From: Deferribacteraceae bacterium
GTDB taxonomy: Bacteria > Chrysiogenota > Deferribacteres > Deferribacterales > JAISNW01
Direction: 5' to 3'
Assembly (NCBI GenBank): GCA_031278965.1
Contig: JAITJJ010000189.1
Span: forward strand, 1-10,162
Length of the DNA: 10,162 nucleotides
Within the stretch, counting starts at the first letter, position 1; every line of letters begins with the position of its first letter. Positions 7,222-10,162 of the stretch are shown here, in pieces. The position numbers and the translations under genes were made by a program. Below the pieces are notes generated by a model, which was not told the DNA's origin, did not search any database, and was given only the letters and a program-made list of their open reading frames with translations.

Positions 7222-8463
7222 CTATTTCCCCATAGAATCTAAGAACTCTTGATTTGTTTTGGTGCCTTTCATCTTTTCAAGAAGAAATTCCATAGCGTCA
7301 ACACTGTTCATGCCGGAGAGGAAGCGGCGGAGTATCCATACTTTATTCTGCTCCTCTTTGGTAAGCAAGAGCTCTTCACGCCTTGTACCTGATATATTGA
7401 CGTCTATGGCAGGGAAAGTGCGGCGTTCCACAAGGCGGCGGTCAAGGTGGAGTTCCATATTGCCGGTGCCCTTAAATTCCTCAAATATAACTTTATCCAT
7501 ATTGGAACCGGTATCCACAAGGGCGGTGGCGACTATGCTGAGGCTTCCGCCGTCTTCAATATTTCTTGCGGCGCCGAAAAACCTCTTGGGCTTATGCAGT
7601 GCATTGGCATCCACACCGCCGGAGAGAACCTTGCCGCTAGGGGGTTCTATGGAGTTATAGGCGCGGGCAAGGCGGGTTATGCTGTCTAAAAGAATTACCA
7701 CATCCTTGCCGTGTTCTACCATCCTCTTTGCCTTGTTCAAAACCATTTCAGAAACTTGAACGTGACGGTAGGCGGGTTCGTCAAAGGTGGAGCTTATAAC
7801 TTCAGCCTGAACGGAGCGCTGCATATCTGTCACTTCCTCCGGCCGCTCGTCTATGAGGAGGATAATTAAAAAAACTTCCGGATGGTTTTTAGTTATACTG
7901 TTGGCTATGGACTTTAAAAGCATAGTTTTGCCGGTTTTCGGCGGGGCGACTATAAGCCCCCTCTGCCCTTTGCCCACAGGTGCCAGAAGGTTCATGCACC
8001 TGGTGTCGTAATGGGTGGGGAAAGCCTCTAAATTAAGCCTCTCATCAGGAAAGAGGGGTGTAAGGTTTTCAAAGAGTTTTTTAAGGCGTGGTGGCGGGTC
8101 GCTATTTATCGCTTCAACTTTAAGGATAGCAAAATATTTTTCCCCTTCCCTTGGGGGGCGAATCTCGCCTGCCACCGTATCGCCGTTTCTAAGTCCGAAA
8201 CGCCTTATCTGCGCGGGAGAGACATAAATATCGTCGGGACCGGGCAGATAGTTAAAATCTGTAGAACGGAGAAAGCCGAAACCATCTGGCAGGATTTCCA
8301 GAACACCTTGACCGTATATCTGTCCGCCTGTGTTGCTGGTTGCCTTCAATATCTCAAACATCAATTCCTGCCGCAATAAACTTGCAGCATTCTCAATCTC
8401 CAGATCAGAACCGATGCCTATTAGGTCCTCAAGCGGGATTTTTTTTAATTCGGTAAGATTCAC
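7222..8463 (-). CDS. rho: Transcription termination factor Rho
   Basis: Hexameric RNA-dependent ATPase/helicase that ends transcription. The 413 residues are close to E. coli Rho (419). Seen in order: an N-terminal helical region (1-45); a cold-shock-like primary RNA-binding domain (about 48-118) with the conserved PDGFGFLR and PGPDDIYVSP segments; Walker A APPKTGKT (173-180); LIDERPEEVTDM (203-214); Walker B VVILLD (255-260); and the SGGVDANAL loop (281-289). The Walker A has Thr where E. coli has Ala (PPKAGKT), which keeps the catalytic Lys and Thr. The start is GTG (8461-8463), supported by AAGGAG at 8470-8475 six bases upstream. A strong promoter lies at 8556-8584. It is the first gene of an operon with the MEMO-AMMECR1 gene. 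Complete and probably functional. Confidence 0.97.
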   Translation of the reverse strand: MNLTELKKIPLEDLIGIGSDLEIENAASLLRQELMFEILKATSNTGGQIYGQGVLEILPDGFGFLRSTDFNYLPGPDDIYVSPAQIRRFGLRNGDTVAGEIRPPREGEKYFAILKVEAINSDPPPRLKKLFENLTPLFPDERLNLEAFPTHYDTRCMNLLAPVGKGQRGLIVAPPKTGKTMLLKSIANSITKNHPEVFLIILLIDERPEEVTDMQRSVQAEVISSTFDEPAYRHVQVSEMVLNKAKRMVEHGKDVVILLDSITRLARAYNSIEPPSGKVLSGGVDANALHKPKRFFGAARNIEDGGSLSIVATALVDTGSNMDKVIFEEFKGTGNMELHLDRRLVERRTFPAIDVNISGTRREELLLTKEEQNKVWILRRFLSGMNSVDAMEFLLEKMKGTKTNQEFLDSMGK

Positions 8464-8469
8464 TAAATA

Positions 8470-8475
8470 CTCCTT
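8470..8475 (-). promoter_or_regulatory. Ribosome binding site deciding the GTG start of rho
   Basis: AAGGAG on the - strand is followed after six bases (TATTTA) by GTG. This spacing is ideal and supports GTG at 8461-8463 as the start. The encoded N-terminus (VNLTELKK) fits the usual Rho N-terminus. Confidence 0.75.
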
Positions 8476-8555
8476 ATGGAAATAAAGATTAACATTAGCC
8501 AGTTATGCACAAATTATCAGGATTTATCTGAATACATAGGTTTAATACGGTTTTA

Positions 8556-8584
8556 AGGATAGTGCTATTTTTAACGTTTGTCAA
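8556..8584 (-). promoter_or_regulatory. Sigma-70 type promoter of rho
   Basis: On the - strand a perfect -35 box TTGACA (8584-8579), a 17-base spacer and the -10 box TATCCT (8561-8556) point towards rho. Transcription would start near 8549, giving a leader of about 85 bases. The -35 box lies only about 27 bases from the putative end of the ISNCY element (8611), so the insertion left the promoter itself intact. Confidence 0.7.
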
Positions 8585-8610
8585 ATAAAAAAATGCGGTT
8601 GAAATTAATA

Positions 8611-8655
8611 AGGGATAATTTCACCCTTAAGAATCGCGAGGGAATATTTCATCCC
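8611..8655. repeat. Two similar short repeats at the putative ISNCY left end
   Basis: AGGGATAATTTCACCC (8611-8626) and AGGGAATATTTCATCCC (8639-8655) are imperfect direct repeats; each also carries inverted GGG/CCC ends. One is probably the terminal inverted repeat of the ISNCY element and the other a second transposase-binding site. The right-hand copy needed to confirm this lies outside the window. Confidence 0.45.
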
Positions 8656-9212
8656 CCGTGATATATTAGGAGGTATGAAATTCATTATGAGTAAAAAAGG
8701 AGTAGACAGACACAGCTTAATCCAAGCGGCGGTTGACGGTCGTTATACTGTCAAAGAGGTATCCAAGCGATTGGGATTGAGCGAGAGGCGAGTAAAGCAG
8801 TTGATGCGGCGGGTAAGGGAAGTTGGAGCGTCTGGAGTAATACACGGCAATTCAGGTCGTCATCCATCCAACTTTACCACGGAGGAGTTGAGGCGGAGGA
8901 TAATCACTCTAAAAGAGAGCACGCTCAAAAGGGGCGGTGATTAATTTTTTAAATTTGCGGAAGAAGTTTAGGAGAAGGAAGCGCCGTGACAGCAACGGTG
9001 AACTTCTTCAAATAGATGCCACGTCATACGATTGGTTTGATACAGGAGAGAGCTTAGCCCTTCATGGCTTTATAGACGATGCGGAAGGTAAAATAACAGG
9101 TTTATATATGTGCAAGAATGAATGTCTAATGGGTTATTTGGAGGTATTAAGGGCAGCACTTACTACATACGGGATACCTCAGGCACTATATTCCGATAGA
9201 GCCGGTATATTC
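8611..9212 (+). mobile_element. Interrupted ISNCY-family insertion sequence remnant
   Basis: The element carries an ISNCY-type transposase pseudogene. Its left end is placed at about 8611 because AGGGATAATTTCACCC (8611-8626) lies just upstream of the gene, with a related AGGGAATATTTCATCCC at 8639-8655; such short terminal or subterminal repeats are expected there, but the partner end is not visible. The right part is missing because an IS256-type sequence begins at about 9213. The left boundary is inferred, not proven. Confidence 0.6.
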
Positions 9213-9215
9213 TGA
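8675..9215 (+). pseudogene. ISNCY-family transposase, frameshifted, internally deleted and truncated
   Basis: The N-terminal part has a helix-turn-helix (DGRYTVKEVSKRLGLSERRV) and the family-typical IHGNSGRHPSN; its frame ends at TAA 8942-8944. The sequence then continues in the +1 frame (open from 8937) with basic residues (FRRRKRR), LLQIDATSYDWF containing the first catalytic Asp, and YSDRAGIF with the second. By family layout about 35-40 residues between the helix-turn-helix part and the catalytic domain are missing, in addition to the frameshift. The gene stops at TGA 9213-9215, where IS256-type sequence begins, so the catalytic Glu and C-terminus are lost here. AGGAGGT (8668-8674) touches the first ATG (8675), which is too close; ATG 8687, giving MSKKGVDRH, is the likelier original start and fits family N-termini. 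Certainly not functional as it stands. Confidence 0.8.
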
Positions 9216-9262
9216 GAGTGTAAAGGATTTTGTGTAGATGTTCTGAGGTGAGTAAAGGTGAG

Positions 9263-9294
9263 AGGTTTAAAAGATTTTAGTTTAACCTTTTATT
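9263..9294 (+). terminator. Terminator-like hairpin in the IS256 leader
   Basis: AGGTT-t-AAA (9263-9271) can pair with TTTAACCT (9281-9288) and is followed by TTTTATTG and further T-rich sequence. Placed between the element end and the transposase start, it could block transcription entering from outside, a known habit of insertion sequences. The stem is AT-rich and weak. Confidence 0.3.
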
Positions 9295-9320
9295 GATTTT
9301 ATAATTTGGAGGACATTTAT

Positions 9321-10162
9321 ATGAACGAACAGGAAGCGACAGTGATTGCGGAGGAATTTTTATCCAAGTTTCCGCCGATTAGAACGGAGGATGACCTCAA
9401 CACTCTTTCAAGGGTATTGAAGAAAGATAGCTGTTGAGGAGGCATTAAATGCGGAGTTGGAGTATCATTTGGAGAATGAGGAGGAACACAACAGCCGCAA
9501 CGGTTATTCATCCAAGACACTCCAAACTGGGGATGCAGAGTTTGAGATAACAACACCGAGAGACCGTAAGGCAACATTTGAACCGATATTGGTTAGGAAG
9601 AGCCAGCGCCGTTTTACCAGTATGGATGACAGGATACTCACTCTTTTCGCACGAGGTATGACCACAAGGGATATACAGGCGGCATTTAAGGAGATGTATG
9701 ATGCCGGCATATCTCCTGCGTTGGTATCCGGAGTAACGGAAGCGGTTCCCGATGATGTTCCTGAATGACAGGAAAGACCGTTATCTGAGATATATCCCAT
9801 ACTTTACCTGGATTGCAAGAGGTAAATGTTCGTCAGGACAAGCGTATAATCAGCAAATCGGTATACATTGCGTTGGCGGTGAATACGGAGGGTAAGAAAG
9901 AGCTTTCAGGGTTGTGGATAAGTGAGAATAAGGGGCGTCATTTCCGGCTTTCAGCGGTAACCGGGTTAAAGAACCGTGGTATTAAAGAGATATTCATAGC
10001 TTGTGTGGATGGTCTTAAGGGTTTCCCTGATGCAATAAAGGCGGTATTCCCGAAGACGAAAGAGCAATTATGCATAGTTCATCTTTTGCGCAATTCATTC
10101 AGATATGTTTCCTGCAAAGACAGAAAAGAGGCAGCGAAGGATTTGAAGGGGATATATCAGGC
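9321..10162 (+). pseudogene. IS256-family transposase, broken, 3' end outside window
   Basis: GGAGG (9308-9312) precedes ATG 9321 by 8 bases. The first frame gives MNEQEATVIAEEFL... and stops at TGA 9435-9437. Removing one extra base at about 9426 restores LKKIAVEEALNAELEYHL and continues into NSRNGYSSKTL, TPRDR, RFTSMDDRILTLFARGMTTRD and SPALVSGVTEAV. A second stop, TGA 9766-9768, stands where the family has Trp of EWQ-RPL. The frame goes on through IYPILYLDC (first catalytic Asp), then loses one base at about 9817 and continues from 9819 as EVNVRQDKRIISKSVYIALAV, KKELSGLWISENKG, CVDGLKGFPDAI (second Asp) and QLCIVHLLRNSFRYVS to the window edge. A short stretch before NSRNGY also seems deleted. 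Two frameshifts and one nonsense codon make it inactive. Confidence 0.88.

Larger units (their letters stand above)
9213..10162 (+). mobile_element. IS256-family insertion sequence, left part, runs off the window
   Basis: Begins at about 9213-9216 with GAGTGTAAAGGATTTTGTGT, which resembles the TGTAAA...TTTTGTGTA ends common in this family. About 105 bases later comes the transposase pseudogene. The right end, the second inverted repeat and the target duplication are beyond the window. Its start coincides with the point at which ISNCY similarity ends, so it is read as inserted into that older element. Confidence 0.7.

Noticed and set aside
8910..8950. Programmed ribosomal frameshift joining the two ISNCY frames.
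   Set aside because: The second frame is +1 relative to the first, whereas insertion sequences normally use -1 on A-rich slippery sites, and a family-conserved segment is also missing at the junction.
9213..9768. UGA read as an amino acid (recoded genetic code), because two transposase frames end in TGA and one TGA replaces a Trp.
   Set aside because: gltB, rho and the MEMO-AMMECR1 gene are full length under the standard code, with Trp and Gly in ordinary codons and no internal TGA. The TGA codons in the transposases come with frameshifts and deletions, so decay explains them.

Overview
The window looks like chromosomal DNA of a bacterium of moderate GC content. Rho resembles those of Gram-negative groups such as Deltaproteobacteria in the broad sense, and the fused MEMO-AMMECR1 protein is common in anaerobes. 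The taxonomic guess is weak and rests on overall protein character only; no rRNA or other decisive marker is present.

Layout from left to right: (1) the 3' part of a SIMPL/DUF541 protein gene on the + strand, cut by the window start; (2) a 146-base convergent gap; (3) a complete glutamate synthase large subunit gene (gltB) on the - strand, with no gltD beside it; (4) an 801-base stretch without a convincing gene, holding a 28-base direct repeat pair, a small palindrome, a GC-rich hairpin block that looks like a dispersed repeat, and a probable terminator for the operon to its right; (5) a two-gene - strand operon, rho followed with no spacing by a fused MEMO-like/AMMECR1 gene, driven by a near-consensus sigma-70 promoter; (6) from about 8611 to the window end, insertion-sequence debris on the + strand. 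In (6) an ISNCY-type transposase gene, itself damaged, is cut off at about 9212 by an IS256-family element whose transposase is broken by two frameshifts and one nonsense codon and runs off the window.

The intact genes are housekeeping: ammonium assimilation, transcription termination, and a poorly understood protein or RNA modification family. I found no clear new multi-gene system. The points most worth following are the nested dead insertion sequences next to the rho promoter, the head-to-tail rho-AMMECR1 junction, and the structured noncoding region upstream of gltB.
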